DNA from: Sclerurus mexicanus
Lineage: Eukaryota; Chordata; Aves; Passeriformes; Furnariidae
Direction: 5' to 3'
Assembly (NCBI GenBank): GCA_013396755.1
Contig: VWZF01005993.1
Location: 130,805 to 194,804 of the forward strand
Length of the DNA stretch: 64,000 nt
Shown here: piece after piece, positions 12,136 through 25,800 of the stretch
How positions within the stretch are numbered: position 1 is the stretch's first letter
How the letters are laid out: the number at the start of each line of letters is the position of its first letter
The notes under the pieces: model-generated
What the model saw: only the letters and a program-made list of their open reading frames with translations
Database searches by the model: none
Told to the model about the DNA's origin: nothing
Program-made: the position numbers and the translations under genes

Positions 12136-15100
12136 TCTTATTGTTTGTGGAGATGGCAAAGGTGAAACTGATGTAATTATCAAATAAAAATTGTGGTTTA
12201 GATATTTTGCAAGGTCACCTAAACCTTGGAATAGCTGATGCTTTGGTGCAAACAGAAATAGATGAATCAACACACAGTCATTTTTCAGAATGTTCAACTA
12301 TGAATTGGTGATTAACCTTTGAAACATATTATGAGGGAAAGCGGCTGATTCTCTATCTCATTGCCTTCAAATCAAAGCTGCTCATCCTTCTATAGCACAT
12401 GCTCTAGCTCAGACCAAGCTACTGTGTTCAACACAAGGCTATCTGTCTGAAATTCTTCACCCCATTCTTTGTACCACAAAAGCATATAATCTCTTTCAGC
12501 TGAAACTCTGTTAACCAGTGAATAAAATCTCTAGTACCCATAACCCAGGATTTTAGTGTTCAAGTCACAGCCTCGTTTCATCTTTCTTTAATACTGTGTG
12601 GAGAAATTACAGTGTGTTGGTATTGCCACATTCTAAGCCTCTAGAAACAGTGCACTTGTCTTGAATTCTGAAATTTTCTAATGCTTTTTGTCAGGTTACA
12701 CAGGTATCAACTTCACCTGGGTGGGAATCATTCCAGCTGGCACTCAAAGAGAAGCAGCTCTGAGTAGGCATAGAACAGAATAGTTGCAGCAACATCTCAT
12801 GTTGGCAAAAAGCACTATCCATCCTCTGTAAGTTGGGAAAACACTACTTATGAGTGGTAAACTACTCATATTCCTCTTTAGCATTTGTTGACTTTTGGTC
12901 TACTTTGTCTTAATGGAAATACAACAAAGATTTCAGCTTTGTAATGAAGTATGAGGACTTGCCCTTAATACAGTGAATTTTATAAGAGGGTAAAGTAAGT
13001 TTGGTGTCAAAATAATTCTCCAGAGTTGATGAACATGACAGATTGTTCACTGCTTCCAACTGCTGCCAGAAAACCAGAGAAAAGTACTTTTCAGGTCCTA
13101 TAAACCTGGATTTTCACTTTACAATGTAGCTTTAGATCTAAGCCTCTACTCAGCTGGAAAGAAAGATTTACATAGCTCTATAATATGCAAATTAGGAGGA
13201 GGCTCATATTCCTGGAAGATACATATCTTTTCCAAACCAGGAATGCATGGTACATCCAGAGATTACTTGTAATTACTCAGAATTGGAGGAGGATTGAACT
13301 GTCTGAATGAAAGCGGAATTGGGAAAGGAGAAATCTCTGAAAGCGTGCTCTATCATGGCAGAGAAAAGAGATACATTAAGCCCTTCAAAAAACCCCAAAC
13401 CAGGTTTGAAAACCAACTTTTTCAAAATCAGAAATACCTGGATGCTTAAGTTCTACTCTCAGACCGTCTCTGATGAATAACAACAAGCTGGCAGTCTCTG
13501 GCTCCAAAGACCCAATTAATCCTCCTCTCCAGGTATATGTGGCTACCAGTTTGATTTCTGTAGATACTGATGAGTACAAACAGAGGCCTTTTATGGTGCA
13601 GCAAACACCAAAGAAAGTTGTGGCCATTGTTTTTAATCCATGCCTCCTTCAAAGGTTAAAAATGAAGAATTCTTTATTAGATGGCTAACCCTAGTTATGT
13701 GGTGATTATGAGTCTGTGCAGAGATGTACTGGCATGGTGCTCTAGGCTTTGCCTATTGCTTATTTTGGAATAAAAAGATCTGGTGAATACCCTTGGCATA
13801 CCTCCTGTGACAAACTCAGTCTTCTGGGACAGAAGCCAGAGTGAAGGATTTGCTTTGTATTTGACCTTGAAGGAGATACTTGACCTTTGAGTAATCATAT
13901 TAAAAAACCAGGTTAAGAGAAGAACTTTAATGAGAACCAGATGCTGTACCTGAACTGAATTTTCATGAGTTCATGAATTATAGAAACCCCAGCAGCAGAG
14001 GAGGTATCAAACTTATAATTCAATTTCGGTTGCTATTTCAGAGCCCTGTTCCAGCATACAGAGATCCAGTGGGAATCTGAACAACTTTTGTGAGGAGTTC
14101 TTTTTGTTACATTTGAATACCAAATAATTCAGTGATTTGATTCACACATCAGATAAAAACCTCTAGGTCTGATTCCCCTTCTTTACCACAGCAGGTATTC
14201 CCATATTTAAATACCCTTACTGTTGCTGGGTGCTATGTTTCACGAGTGTATATGTGGTTAAAGAAATTACAGGACAGCTGAAAACCATTTTGTGTTTGGA
14301 ATCATACGTAGTCTTGCTTGAAACTTTCCCCAGCTTTGATGGATGCTTTAAAAAATACAGCGAATCTCCAAAATATTAAATAAAGGCAGTCACTACACAG
14401 CCTTTTCATGCATTTGGTGGAAGATTTAAAAAAAGCATCCCACCCCTGTTATTTTACAGAAGCTGTTGGTGACTACATCAGGTGGAAAATGCTTTTCCTG
14501 CCTGCAAAACCTGTGCTATGTAATTTTGCTTAACTGAAACAAGAGAAGAGTGTGTGCACACAGAAACCAAACATATGGTTTGGAGCTTTTTTATCTTTCT
14601 TGCCTTTGTGAACTGATACTGAAAGTGACTATTTGCATTCTTTACTTAGGAGCCAGGCAGATACTGGAAGAAGGCACGACCTTGTCTGACAGCACCATTT
14701 TGCTTTTCTGCCTTGAGAGTTGCTGGTTGAGGAGGAGAGGCAGCCCCGTGGAGCAAATGCCCAGACCTGTTTCAGTACCCTTGCAGCACAGGTGATGCTC
14801 TGCAGCAGCTCAAAGCTGCAGTTCCAGCCTCAGACCTTGCAAGCCCAGAACTGCGTTCTAGAGTTATTTATTTCGCAAATGGAGCTAAATCATGATGTGG
14901 AGAAGAATTTGGTTTTGTGATGCAGAGTGATTTTACAGAGCTAAGAGTATGCCAACAAGCTTTGCTGGGAGTCTTCAGCAGAGGTGAAAATTCTGCTGCT
15001 CTGTTAATTGTTACGGGTAGCTAGTCATGAGGCGTTAACCAGCTGTCATAAATAAAATCCCTGCAATCTACCAATTTATAGACATATAATCTGTGCTATG

Positions 15101-18100
15101 GCCAAAAATACTACCTTCTGGACCAGGTGACAGGAGCACAAGATGTTGCAGTTTACTTTGGTTTTGTTTTGCAGAGAAACTGGCATTCTTCTTGTTTGGA
15201 TCAACCCTAATGAAACATCTGCTAGGTTTTAATTAAAATAAAATGGAATGCAGTTGCATGAACAGGTGGAAGCAGAAGATGATATACCATAGAGCTCAAA
15301 TCCCTCCATGTGTTCAGAGACTTTGCAAAGTCCCAGCTATCACATCCATAAAACAGCGATGGAGTGTGTCAAGAACATTGTGATCGTGCACACGAGTCCG
15401 GTTAAAAAGGCATATACTTAGTTGGGAAATAGCAGAAAGATAATATTCGAGCAGCCTTACATTACATCCAGGTAATGACTGGTGTAATGGTTTCTCACTT
15501 CTGATGTACTACATGGTGGTATTTTCCAGTTGTGAGAATCTGGACTATTCAAATCCTTCACAGTAAAATGTTAGACATCAAAATACATGAAGCATATAAC
15601 GAGCATGTTATTAAAAAATCCCAAACCAACCAAAATCCCGATTACTGTTCCTCTCCTGACCTCATCCTTGGATACCAAAAGCCAACCCAAGAGGCATGAG
15701 GTTTTGCACCTCGAGCCAGCTGCCAAACAGAGCAGGGCAAGATTAGCTGCTTCATTTCATATTTTGTTTAGGCATAGAAGAGAGGTGGTGCTCCTCAATA
15801 GTCCACTGCCTGCTGAACTTGGCACAAGAGAAGCTGCCATCTGCCCGTGGAAGAAAATGGAAGGTAATGACAGGTCGGAGTCATGCTCCACACAATCCTG
15901 ACCCTGGCACAAGAGAGAAAGTAGGTAATTGTGAAATGTGTATCGTGAGTGCCCAGTGTAAGAGTCAGTTCTGGTGCTATCGTTTATGGGCAATTTAAGT
16001 TTTCAATGACATAAGTGAACTTAGTGGGCTAGAAAATCTGGCCCTTTGCCGAGGAATGCTTAATACTGATTGCTTTAAATTAGGTCTGTCCTTTAAGCAT
16101 TGGCTTTTATGCATTTATTGTCAGCAAGCCTGTAAGTGTTCATCTATTATTACTTTGGTGGGTACTTCCTTCTAAAACTGTATTTCTAGAACTAACTAAC
16201 TAACTAAATAACCCATATGAAATCTGAAAGTCCCTGTCATTTACTCACAAGAAACTCTTCTCATGAACTTATCCTGTTGCAAATAAACTACTGCAGAAAT
16301 CCTTAGTATGCACCTTGTTCATTGGCAGATAGAAACTGTTTAGTGCATGGGTTATTTATCTTTAATAAACTTTACAGTCTATCAGGTTGAAACAGTTCAA
16401 TGTCATAAAATACTTACGCAAGAATTGTCTCTGTACACACACATCCACTATTTTTTGAGATACAACACATAAAGCCTTTCTGATTTTTGCTTTCAAGATA
16501 TTAAAAATTCTCTAAGGACTGATGGTCTGTAAAATTTCAGTTCAATATCAAAGAATAGGGAAAAGCGCATACTCTGTTACATTTAAAGGAGCCTTCATTT
16601 CAAATAACTGCAAGGATTGTAATTGTGTACAGTAAAAGGTAACAGACGGAGCTGGAAGTTTGATCTGCTATTCCCCTGCTAGTTCTGCTAGCTGTATGCT
16701 TTGTACAGTGGGTTGATTACTGGTTCTCTCCTGTAAAACAAGGAGTTTGTCTGACACGCTCAACTCTTTAATTTGGAAAAATATCTGCAGTTTGTGTTTT
16801 GATTTAGAAAATGAAACAGCAGTGCCATTTTAAGGGAACTCTGTATAAAAATGCATAAAACTTGGGGAAAGTTTTGCCTTCTGAGGGGTGCAATCCAGGG
16901 CACTGCTCCCAGGCAATGGGTGGTGAAGCCTAATGAGGCACAAGCCTGACAGAAGCTGGTAATTGAAACAATTTCAGATCTGTAAAAATGGTCTGGAGAC
17001 AGAAGAGCATTAGGAAGGAAGGATGACCTTGGTACAAGCCTGCTCCTTACCTAACTTGAGCATGTGCTGTCCTATCCAAGGGCAAGGAAGTCACCAGATC
17101 TACTTAATTACAACAGATAATTCAGCATGTTTAAAAGCCTCTCTCTGCGTGGTTTCAGTTCATGAGATAATTCAGAAACAAAGCACTTGGAAGGTGGGTT
17201 GGTTCTGACCTTCCATATTGTGGGCTATTTCCATAACTTTTCTTGTGACAACTTCATCTCCTACATGGAATTTTGTGTTGAGTTGCAATTTTTGGGTATA
17301 CCTCTCAAAACAGAGCAGGCTCTAGCAAAATGGGTGTTTGCAGAGTTTAGAGACATGCTTTCTTTCACTCTTCCATCTACATTTGTAAATCACATCTTCC
17401 CTGACAGCTACAGTGATTGGTTTTCTACTGGTTCAGAAGCAAAAAGTAGTGTTTGATCTGGAAAACCCATTTAACAAGTTTGGGATTTTTTTAATCAGTT
17501 TGTGCTGTCACAAAATGTGAGTAATACACATTTTTATGTATCACAGTTTGCCTCTGAATGTGAATCACCTTCCACATTAAACAAGAGAAGTTTCTCAAGA
17601 AACCTTAAAAACAATGATGAAGTAGAAATTGTACACTGTGATAGTATTATAGTTCCTAGATAAGTATCTTTAAAGATCTGGCCCTATGCGATCCAGGTCC
17701 TTTGATGTCCTGGCCTGCCTGCATTTGTTATATTCATGCATACTTTGTACAACCACTGTCTTATAAACCCTTTTAGCACTGGTATCATTGTTATTTACAA
17801 CAGAAGCACCAAAACTTTTTTTCTTTTGTGGTCATTTGCTGTGACAATTTGTGAAGCCAAACATTCAAGAACAGAAAGAACCAGGTAAAATAATAGTCAT
17901 GGGCTAAGAGAGGAAGGGCAGGGAAGTTCAGCAAATAGTTACACTTCCTGTGATGTGATAATTGACACTAACTCTGAGTTTCAGTAAAGGTGAAATGACA
18001 GGAAACAAAAAAGCAAAAACACCTCACATTGCACAGAAAAAGACATGGATCCGGTTCATATTTGAAAAGAAGGTGGCCAAGGTATACAACAACACATGGG

Positions 18101-19217
18101 ATGAGACAGGAGTAAAGAGAGAAAAAAGCTGAATATTGGGTTTGAATTAATTTTTTTATGGCATTTACGTGAACCAAGTTCTTCACGTAACACATATGAA
18201 GCAGAGTGAAGACCTGAGACTTTGCAAAGCAGCCTGAATTTTGGATTTTATTACGTACTATTAAAGTGCATAAACCATTTAATCACTGTTCTGGTCTGAA
18301 AAGAAAAAAAAAGTATTTGCCACCTCTTATAACACAAGCATTAAAGCTGATCTGGTGTGGAGCTTCAATCAACAACCACAGATGCTTCAAGGAAAGCCAG
18401 AGAAACTACACAGCAGACAATTATATAATACTTGAGTGTACACAGAAGTACTTTCTAATTAATGCTTCATTTTTTGCCCAGAAGCCTGATAATCTTTATT
18501 ACACCCAACCAGATTCTATGTAACTGAAGAGGGACTTGGCATTTAAATGTGAAAACATGAGGCAAGTTGTGTCATCAATGCCACAGATAAAAGGGTTATG
18601 CATTTGCACAGGTTGCATCTCTCCAAGCTCTGCAGTGGATTGCACGGATAGCAAATCCAGCTGGCACCGTTCTCTGTGTAAGAAGAGACTTGTCTGGAAG
18701 ACTACTGAGCATGCTTTTCTTGTCTGAGGTTTACAGATAAAACCATACTTGCATCGTGAGTTTCAATATTTATACTATTTATGACATAGGCAAGCAGATG
18801 CCTCTGGTTTCTTTGCTACGTGAATTCTGTCAAGCCAGTAACTTCTCAGGAACCTTTTAAAATGGATTAATTCCTTTACTTGTGCACCCATGGTAAGCAG
18901 CAGCAAACACTGGATTTCTTTATCACAACCTTTAGCAGCAAAAGGAGTAGGTCACAATAAGCAGTATATATTCTCACATTTCACTGAAAGAAGCCAAACT
19001 CTTTCATTAAAAAAGATTAAGCAAAGTTTAACTAAGAAAGCACTTGCTCATGCACAGGTGGATCTGACCTCATGTCTATCAGCCACATGGTCTGCACCAG
19101 GAATGCAGTGACATTTAAAGAAAAGTAATTGGGTACACATTTCTCTTGGCTAGTGCTCATCATCCACGATCTCATTTTCATCACTCTTTCTCTGGTCCTG
19201 AGGAGCAGAAAACTAAC

Positions 19218-19233
19218 TTTTTTTTTTTTTTTT
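19218..19233 (+). repeat. T16 homopolymer
   Basis: Sixteen consecutive T lie about 150 bp before the left edge of LTR copy 1. On the minus strand this is a poly(A) run, but I see no retroposed body or target duplication around it. I therefore call it only a homopolymer. Confidence 0.7.
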
Positions 19234-19384
19234 CTTAGGATGAAAAGCAATCCCGTGGAGCAAGACAGCAGAGTTAATAGGTGCAAGATGTAATTTTCCT
19301 ATTTCTACAGTTTGTACATCTGCAATAAGAACTCCACTGAGTTACATTAACAAAATCTAAGTTCTATTTAATTATTTTTATAAA

Positions 19385-19390
19385 CTTATG
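19385..19390 (+). repeat. Target-site duplication, left, LTR copy 1
   Basis: CTTATG immediately precedes the LTR. The base-for-base partner on the other side (19867-19872) is CTTCTG, a 5/6 match. One substitution since insertion explains the difference. The 6-bp length fits alpha/betaretrovirus-type integrases. Confidence 0.75.
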
Positions 19391-19455
19391 TGACGAAACC
19401 CTTGGAGGGTAAGCAGGAGAGGCACACTCCAGGTCGGGTATGAGGGAACGGCACA

Positions 19456-19461
19456 TTTATT
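19456..19461 (-). promoter_or_regulatory. LTR poly(A) signal AATAAA (copy 1)
   Basis: The minus strand reads AATAAA about 130 bp downstream of the TATA-like element and about 65 bp before the 3' end of the LTR, which is the usual place for the R-region polyadenylation signal. The same hexamer is intact in copy 2 at 46534-46539. Confidence 0.7.
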
Positions 19462-19586
19462 AATAAGGGCAGCGTGGAACTTTCCGGCAAGGGCGTTGAA
19501 CCGGGGAGGAGCCTGCAAATCCTCCTCCATGGAAGGAACGGCGGGGGAGGATCACAGCCATAAAGGGCAAACAGGGGCGGGGAGAA

Positions 19587-19596
19587 CCATATAAGG
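19587..19596 (-). promoter_or_regulatory. LTR TATA-like element coinciding with a perfect CArG box (copy 1)
   Basis: The plus strand reads CCATATAAGG and the minus strand CCTTATATGG. This is a perfect match to the serum-response-factor CArG consensus CC(A/T)6GG. Its TTATAT core is also the best TATA candidate, given the poly(A) signal about 130 bp downstream. CArG elements are known in Rous sarcoma virus LTRs. Whether it acts as TATA box, SRF site or both is inferred. Confidence 0.5.
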
Positions 19597-19622
19597 AAAG
19601 GCTGCACTGGGGCAAATGTGAC

Positions 19623-19636
19623 CAACCAGGGGGCGG
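19623..19636 (+). promoter_or_regulatory. CTCF-like motif overlapping a GC box in LTR copy 1
   Basis: CAACCAGGGGGCGG fits 13 of 14 positions of the CTCF core consensus CCASYAGRKGGCRS; the mismatch is at position 2. It overlaps a GGGGGCGGGG Sp1-type box just upstream of the LTR TATA region. Copy 2 carries G-to-C at the position equal to 19630, which is the purine position of the consensus, so its match is weaker. Pattern match only; no binding data. Confidence 0.35.
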
Positions 19637-19866
19637 GGACAGCGTGAGGGGGAAAACCAGACTCCATTTTGTACGGCACGCGATCATGGCATTTAACTTC
19701 ACAGCTGTGAATTCCTGAACTAGGAAACCCGTAACAACCCGAAATACGGCGATAAACTTTCTCTTATAGGAAACAGCTCTTGCTTGTAGCTCTCCTTCTC
19801 GACACTTGGTCTTGTCAAGCAGTTTCATGGTCTTTCTGCCATTTGGTGTTATTTCGTATTCCTACA

Positions 19867-19872
19867 CTTCTG
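19867..19872 (+). repeat. Target-site duplication, right, LTR copy 1
   Basis: CTTCTG directly follows the LTR end and pairs with CTTATG on the left (5/6 identical). The adjoining sequence is ordinary flank with no polypurine tract, supporting the solo-LTR call. Confidence 0.75.
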
Positions 19873-22800
19873 AATGCACACTGCTTCCATCCTGTAGTTT
19901 GGTCTTCCAAATAGTTTAAGGTCTTGCAAGGTTAAAAAAGAATAAACTTATTGGCTCTCTGATATTGTGAGGGGGAAACACTTTTGGACTCTATTTGATT
20001 ACATAATATTTCTTTATGGGCAAATTCTGGGATTTCTGGGGAGCATGAAGGGCTGCAAATGTTCCACAGGTCAGAGATTAAGTTCCCTCAGTAAGACTGA
20101 AGTGTTTTAGGATACCCTGCCAGTGAAGACTTGATTCCTTCTCTCACCAGCTTTAATAATGACAGTGAAATGAATCCCCAGTGTGCCTTGCCTCTGACCT
20201 ACCAGGCAAGTTTAATGAGATTTCCTCTTAAATACTATATTGCACAGGGTCTTGAGACATCTTTTCCTATTTATAACTTGTCCCAGTCTGGGCTAGCCCT
20301 TTCATACTTTGCCCATGTTCCTCTTCCAGTCCCATTCCTGGAGATACAAATCTGGAAGCTGGAACTCAGGAACACAGGTAGTTCCCACCTTCCCCCGTGA
20401 GCTCAGCGTGAGCTTTACTTACACCATTGCTTCCCAGCTGCATAAAAAAACTTAAAAGAAAGTCTTCAACACTTGCAATTCCCAAACCTAACACTCAATT
20501 TTACTAAATCAGAAAAGATTGCCCTACTTTTTTACATCCTAGTGATTGTCCATTAATAAATCCTACTCCTGCTCAGCCTTATCTTTCAGTTAGCCAGCAG
20601 CATTGCCGGCACCAGCAAGATTAAATCCAAAATTGTTCCCTGGAGGGCAATAAGCAGGAAGCAAGCTTTTGCCCTTGGCAGGTATCAGTGATAATAGTGG
20701 TAAGGTGCTGACCTACATCCATCTCAGAAACACATGAGCTAAAGAAACACTGGAATGCCAGCACTTTGATCTGCCTACCTGCCCCAGTCTGTTCACAGGT
20801 ATCAGAATATCCCAGATTTGGAATTAGAGCTGATGTTGTGGGGTTTTTTTAGTGCCATTAGTTGTGGGAGCCAGGGAAATTGCTGTGTAAGTAAACAAGC
20901 CAGCAGTTTCTGTGCTAACCAGTCACTGACCACACTTAGCTGTAGAGAGGAGCAAGAGCAAAGGAAGATGATACATCTGAGGATCAACATTACAAATCTG
21001 GCCTAAAAATGAAGAGAGGTGTGAAATGTGAGGGGGGTCTGGTACTGGAGACACACAGACATGGATCCTCCAGCAGTGTCTGAATGTGTTTAGAGGGCAG
21101 AGTTTCCTTGGAGCCCTGAAGCTGTTCAAGAGCTATGGGAATTAGGATAGTTTGTTTTTTCTATAGCTACCTTAGTGGTGGTACAGAATACTGCCTGTTA
21201 AACTGCAGCCTCACTATCTGCCCATCAAATTCTCTTCATACTTATCAGTCAAAAGTGATGGAGGTCCAGCGCCCCTGAGCAAGATCTGCATCAAGATTAA
21301 CTGGATTTTGTTCCCTTTGTACCATCAGACTCAAGAGGGATCATACTTTGGGGCTTACATTTTCACTTTTGCTTATACTAAGTAATTTTTTTGTCCCGTG
21401 GAAGTTAAAACTGGAACAGAAAAAAAACCCTTCACATTGAGCCATGGCTGGAAGTGGTTCACAAGCCCTCTCGTGGTGCTCGCTGTCAGCTGCACTTCAG
21501 AGGCATCTGGTCACTGCAAAGATGCAGAACACAAGCTCTGCCTACGAAACAGGAGCTCAGGGAAGACAGCACTTGGTTTGATAGAACCCAGTGGATCTGT
21601 GCCCCTCTCATCTGTAGCGAGTGGAGAGCAAAAGATACAGGAGTAGCAGATCCTTTGCAACCCCTTGTTCCCATTCTAACCATGAGTACTCCGCCCTCCA
21701 AGGCATGAGCATTTCCTTTTTTTTTAAATTATTGTTTAGCAGCTATTTATAAGTTTGCTTCATTTACAACTTTCTTGTTTTTCCTTGTCCTCCCTTGAGC
21801 AAACAATTTATTTCTCATTTGGCTTCACCAGCTTGCAAAAGAAAACCTTTAAAAGGGCACCGTGACCTCCACATTTGTGTTGGCTTCTTCAAATCTATTT
21901 AGACAAACTGATTCCAGGTTATGTGAGGACAAATCAATGTTTGTTAAAAGACAATTTTGGACTGCATTTATCCAGAAGACTCAGAATAACCCTGATTTAA
22001 AACAAACCATTTTCCTCTGAAGTAGTAAAGAACTCATATGAAAATGGTTAAATACCACATGTTCACAAAGCCAAAGTCTCCACCCCATTCTCAGTGTGTC
22101 ACTAGGATCTCTGTTTAAACTGTTGAGAGTCCAGAAGAGAAGTTACAAATCATGGTCCAACTGGGAAAGTTGAGCTCTTCTTTTCAAAACTGAAAGATGG
22201 TAATAAAGAGATAATATTTGCTTCAGGGAAAAAACTTTGGAGCAAGCGTCACCCATTTGATCAGCATGCTGTCTACTCCGTCTGCCTCTCCTCCTTTAAA
22301 AGGCTAATAAAAATTATTTCTTTAGAGACTGCACACCATGATAAGTGCAACACTATTGAAGACCTCTAGTGAATGTGCTTATCAGCCACTTACAAAGGGC
22401 ATGGAAATGAACAAGTCCTGGCTTCATCAGCAGATTGGGAGCAATTCAAACACTTTAGCCCTGCAAGCATGAAATCTGTACATCCATGGCACAAAGAAGG
22501 GCTACAGCAACATGTATTTACACTTCCTTTCATACAGTCTCAACAAGGAGTGCAATTTATTTTTATCTTTTTGCCTGTTTTGCAGCATCTCACATGGAAG
22601 AGTTTTTGAGAAAAGTTATTACAACCCCAACTTCTTGAGCAATTAATTTGTCCACCTGACTGGTACTAAATTATCACTTTTTATTTCAAATTTGAGAGAA
22701 AACGACAGAAATAACCTAAGGAGAGGAATTTATCAGAAGTTCTTAAGAACAGGATCACAAATGCTACAGAAATGCCTTATGGCAGGATAGAACAGGTGGG

Positions 22801-25800
22801 CAGAACTCTGACTCATAAACTGAACGTGACAGGTATTGCCACCAGCGGAGCTGAGTGTATGTCTGAAGGCTCCCATGAGTTAGCACTACAATAGCTATTC
22901 CAGGCAGGCACATGCGGTGCAGCAACATTTAGATTAGATTCTAAATTTAACTCACTCCACCCTCAAATAGATTTTGCAGTTGCTAAATGCTCAGGTGAAT
23001 GCATCCAGCAGGAGCAGCTGGCTCCTGGCAAGAGGTTTGCCCTTCTCGCGTTATACTCTTAGTGTCTGGCCCATTGTGCTTTTTGTTCATAACTGCATTT
23101 TCCAGGAATTTTCTATTATTTTACCCCAGAGCATTTACAGTCATTGTCTCACATTTATATCGAAAGAAGAGACAAAGAACCCATGAAAAATTAAAGTGTC
23201 TGATGCTCCCAAAGATCATCTTAAATTATGAAGCTTTCCCAGAGCAAGCACTGTATTTGCTATGGCACTGATGCTCAGCAGACACTTCCTCCAGAATGTA
23301 TTACACAATATTAATTTAAACTAAAGGTCATGCTGAACTAAAGAAGAAAAATGAGCAAGGATGATCAGTGGGGAAGTGGCAGAGAAACCAGTGTTCTGGC
23401 CACCACACAAAGGACTCTTGTGCTGAAGGCTGCTGTATTTATGTGCTTCCTTTTTCACTACTGAATGTCACCAGTCCTAAGGAGAGCAGCTCAGCAGTGA
23501 GCTCCAGGTATCGACTTCCATTTAATTGTTGGAAGAGAGAAGGAGAGAGCAGAAAAAAAAATAGATAAGGGAAACAGGAAGAGATTGTTTCTCAAAAATT
23601 AAGGTACAACAGGGTAATCAAACCACACAAACAGTCACGCTCTTGTCAGCCCTACACCTGCTCCTTTGTTAACTCATGCTCTCCATCATTCTCTTCACTG
23701 TGTTCTCTAAAAACATAGCCCTGGTTGCCATTTGTGTGTACTTTTCAAGCTCTCTTTTCCTTAAATGAGTCATAGCAAGATGATCTTGGGATCAAAGAGT
23801 AACTAGGACTCATAAAACAGGTCTGTGATTTATTAAACATTGATTGTACCTCCTCAGCTTCACATGTCACTAGTCCTAGAATTTGACATTTATTCTGTGA
23901 TGTCAGTCAGGACACTCCTCAAGGGCTCTATGAAGAAGAGCGATGTTTTGCATTTCCAAATGCTAAAGGAGAACAAGTAGAAATGATGGACAGAGTCTCT
24001 CTTTGTCTTTCATCAGCAGAATGTTGTGGTAGGAGGTCTCCCCATGCATTTTACCTCATGCAAACACTTCAGTGCTGAGGTCTTCAGAAAACCAAAAAAC
24101 CCAGTAACCAGAAGCGGCAGCCACACACCTCAGCTACAAAACCAAACCTCCCTCCATTTAATTTCAGGCCTAGCCAGTAAACTTGGCTCCATTTTAGGTG
24201 CTAAAACATGACTTAAAGTGCTCAACCTGAAGTTGCCTGCATTTTAAAGGGTCTTACTGTCCCTCTTTGAGTAAAACAAAGCTTTACCTCACAGTTAATT
24301 GAAATGGGGTAGCTGTGCAGTGTTCTGCTGAGGCAGAGTCAGATGTGACCAGGGCAAGGCTGGCAGAGAATGTTTTATCAGTCATCATTGACCTTGCTGA
24401 GCCCAGTATTTCCACAGCTGCAGGATTACTGTGGCACAACACCCTGCAATATCTGTTACTGCTCTCAGCACTGGCTTATACACTCTGACACAGGACTTAC
24501 TTTACTGAAATATAAAACTTCACCAAGACAATGTGCCATCACATTCTCCTTTGGGGAAGCTACAGGGCTTTGGATGTTTTATTTTTTTAAGTTGTCAGAA
24601 GACCACAGTGCATCAACAGACAAGAATTCCTGCATGCAATGGTTCTGAATGGAAACAGTGCTACTTTACAGATGTGCTTGCATAAATGTTTCACAGACTA
24701 ACTCTGTTAGTCTTTGCTATCCAGCTCTCAAAAAATGAGCTACAACTGCCCCTGAAGCAGCATGTTTCAGAAGTGCTGTGTTATTACAGGGGCTTGATTA
24801 GGGCTTGCCAAAACTAATGGAAAAGTTGCCACTGACAGCTTCTTTTTACCGGGTCAATTTCAAGTGTTTTCACAATAAACCTGCCTATTTACATAGCCTA
24901 CTGTCTAATTTTGGAAGATTGCTTTTGAGGCAAGCAATAATCAGCCAACCTCAATATTTCACAAAATCCAGTGAGTAAAACTTGTAGATAATGTCTTTAC
25001 AAAAAGCCCTTAGTGCCCCTTAGTTCTTACAATGGGGAAATCGGTTCTTTCCTGGCAGTGAAAAACAGAAGAGAAAAAGATCTTATAAGACTACAATCAA
25101 AAATACAAAATACACCCTTGGAGGAGAGTTGCAAAGGAGAAAGTTTTTCAGGCAATGAATGCAAGCAGCTACAGAAAAATCAATGCAAGGGCTGAACACT
25201 TCTCTTGACAATTTCTCTTTTCTGAATGGCTTTCATAAATTAGTTTTTAAGCTTCTTGGAGTGCTTTGCTTTACAAAAGATTTAGCACTGTCTGGATCCA
25301 ACATTCTAGTCACTCCCCAAAAGATAATGTACTTGCTTGTACCAAGAAGAGTTATATAGAAAGCAAATTTAAAAAGGCAAGATCATATCAAATCGAGGAG
25401 AGTCAGTCTCAAATATTAATGCCTCATATCATAAAGGTACAAAATTATAAAAACACTCCCTTATAAGCAATTGAAAAAGCAGCAACTTGGCAAGCAATCA
25501 AGAAAACTGTGACCCTGGTTTATAGGTCTGCTTGAGCTGTCTCAGGAGAAGAATGAGGCTCCTATTCCATGGAGTGTATAAATGCACGCATAAGTCCCCT
25601 GGTTTCTAACTGGATGCAGCCCTTGCTTACACGTTTTGCATCACAAGGGTATCAGGGAGGTGAACAAGACTTTTCAGGTAGGGGTTCCAACTTCATAAAT
25701 CATTAATCTGGTTTGGAGCAAAAGCTCAATGCTTAGAGCAATTCACCAGTTGGTAGCCTTGGAAATGTCACATTTTCAGTTTTATTTGTACCAACTTTGT

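Larger units (their letters stand above)
9612..19384. other. Noncoding, no gene recognised
   Basis: No frame here exceeds about 125 codons, and none has recognisable protein features. Simple-sequence elements include a pyrimidine tract around 12101-12135, an AACT-type tetranucleotide run around 16190-16208 and a 16-base T run at 19218-19233 followed by TTAG (resembling a splice acceptor but with no exon behind it). An octamer-type motif ATGCAAAT lies at 13185-13192. I cannot assign any further function. Confidence 0.6.
19391..19866 (-). mobile_element. Solo LTR of an endogenous retrovirus, copy 1 (476 bp)
   Basis: On the minus strand the element runs from TGTAGG to CGTCA, i.e. TG...CA ends, and is bracketed by a 6-bp duplication (CTTATG/CTTCTG). 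Internal LTR signals in reading order are two GC-rich Sp1-like boxes (around 19627-19640 and 19571-19583), a TATA-like element overlapping a CArG box (19587-19596), then an AATAAA polyadenylation signal (19456-19461) about 130 bp further on, all consistent with U3-R-U5. No primer-binding site, polypurine tract or gag/pol/env sequence flanks it, so it is a solo LTR left by recombination between the two ends of a provirus. The 6-bp duplication and the TGTAG start resemble avian alpharetrovirus/ERVK-type (class II) LTRs; the exact family is not identified. Open frames of 97 and 122 codons inside it are chance frames of the LTR. Its near twin is at 46469-46944. Confidence 0.92.

Noticed and set aside
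19201..19245. Splice acceptor (T16 then CTTAG)
   Set aside because: No open exon with a donor follows; T-runs ending in AG are frequent.
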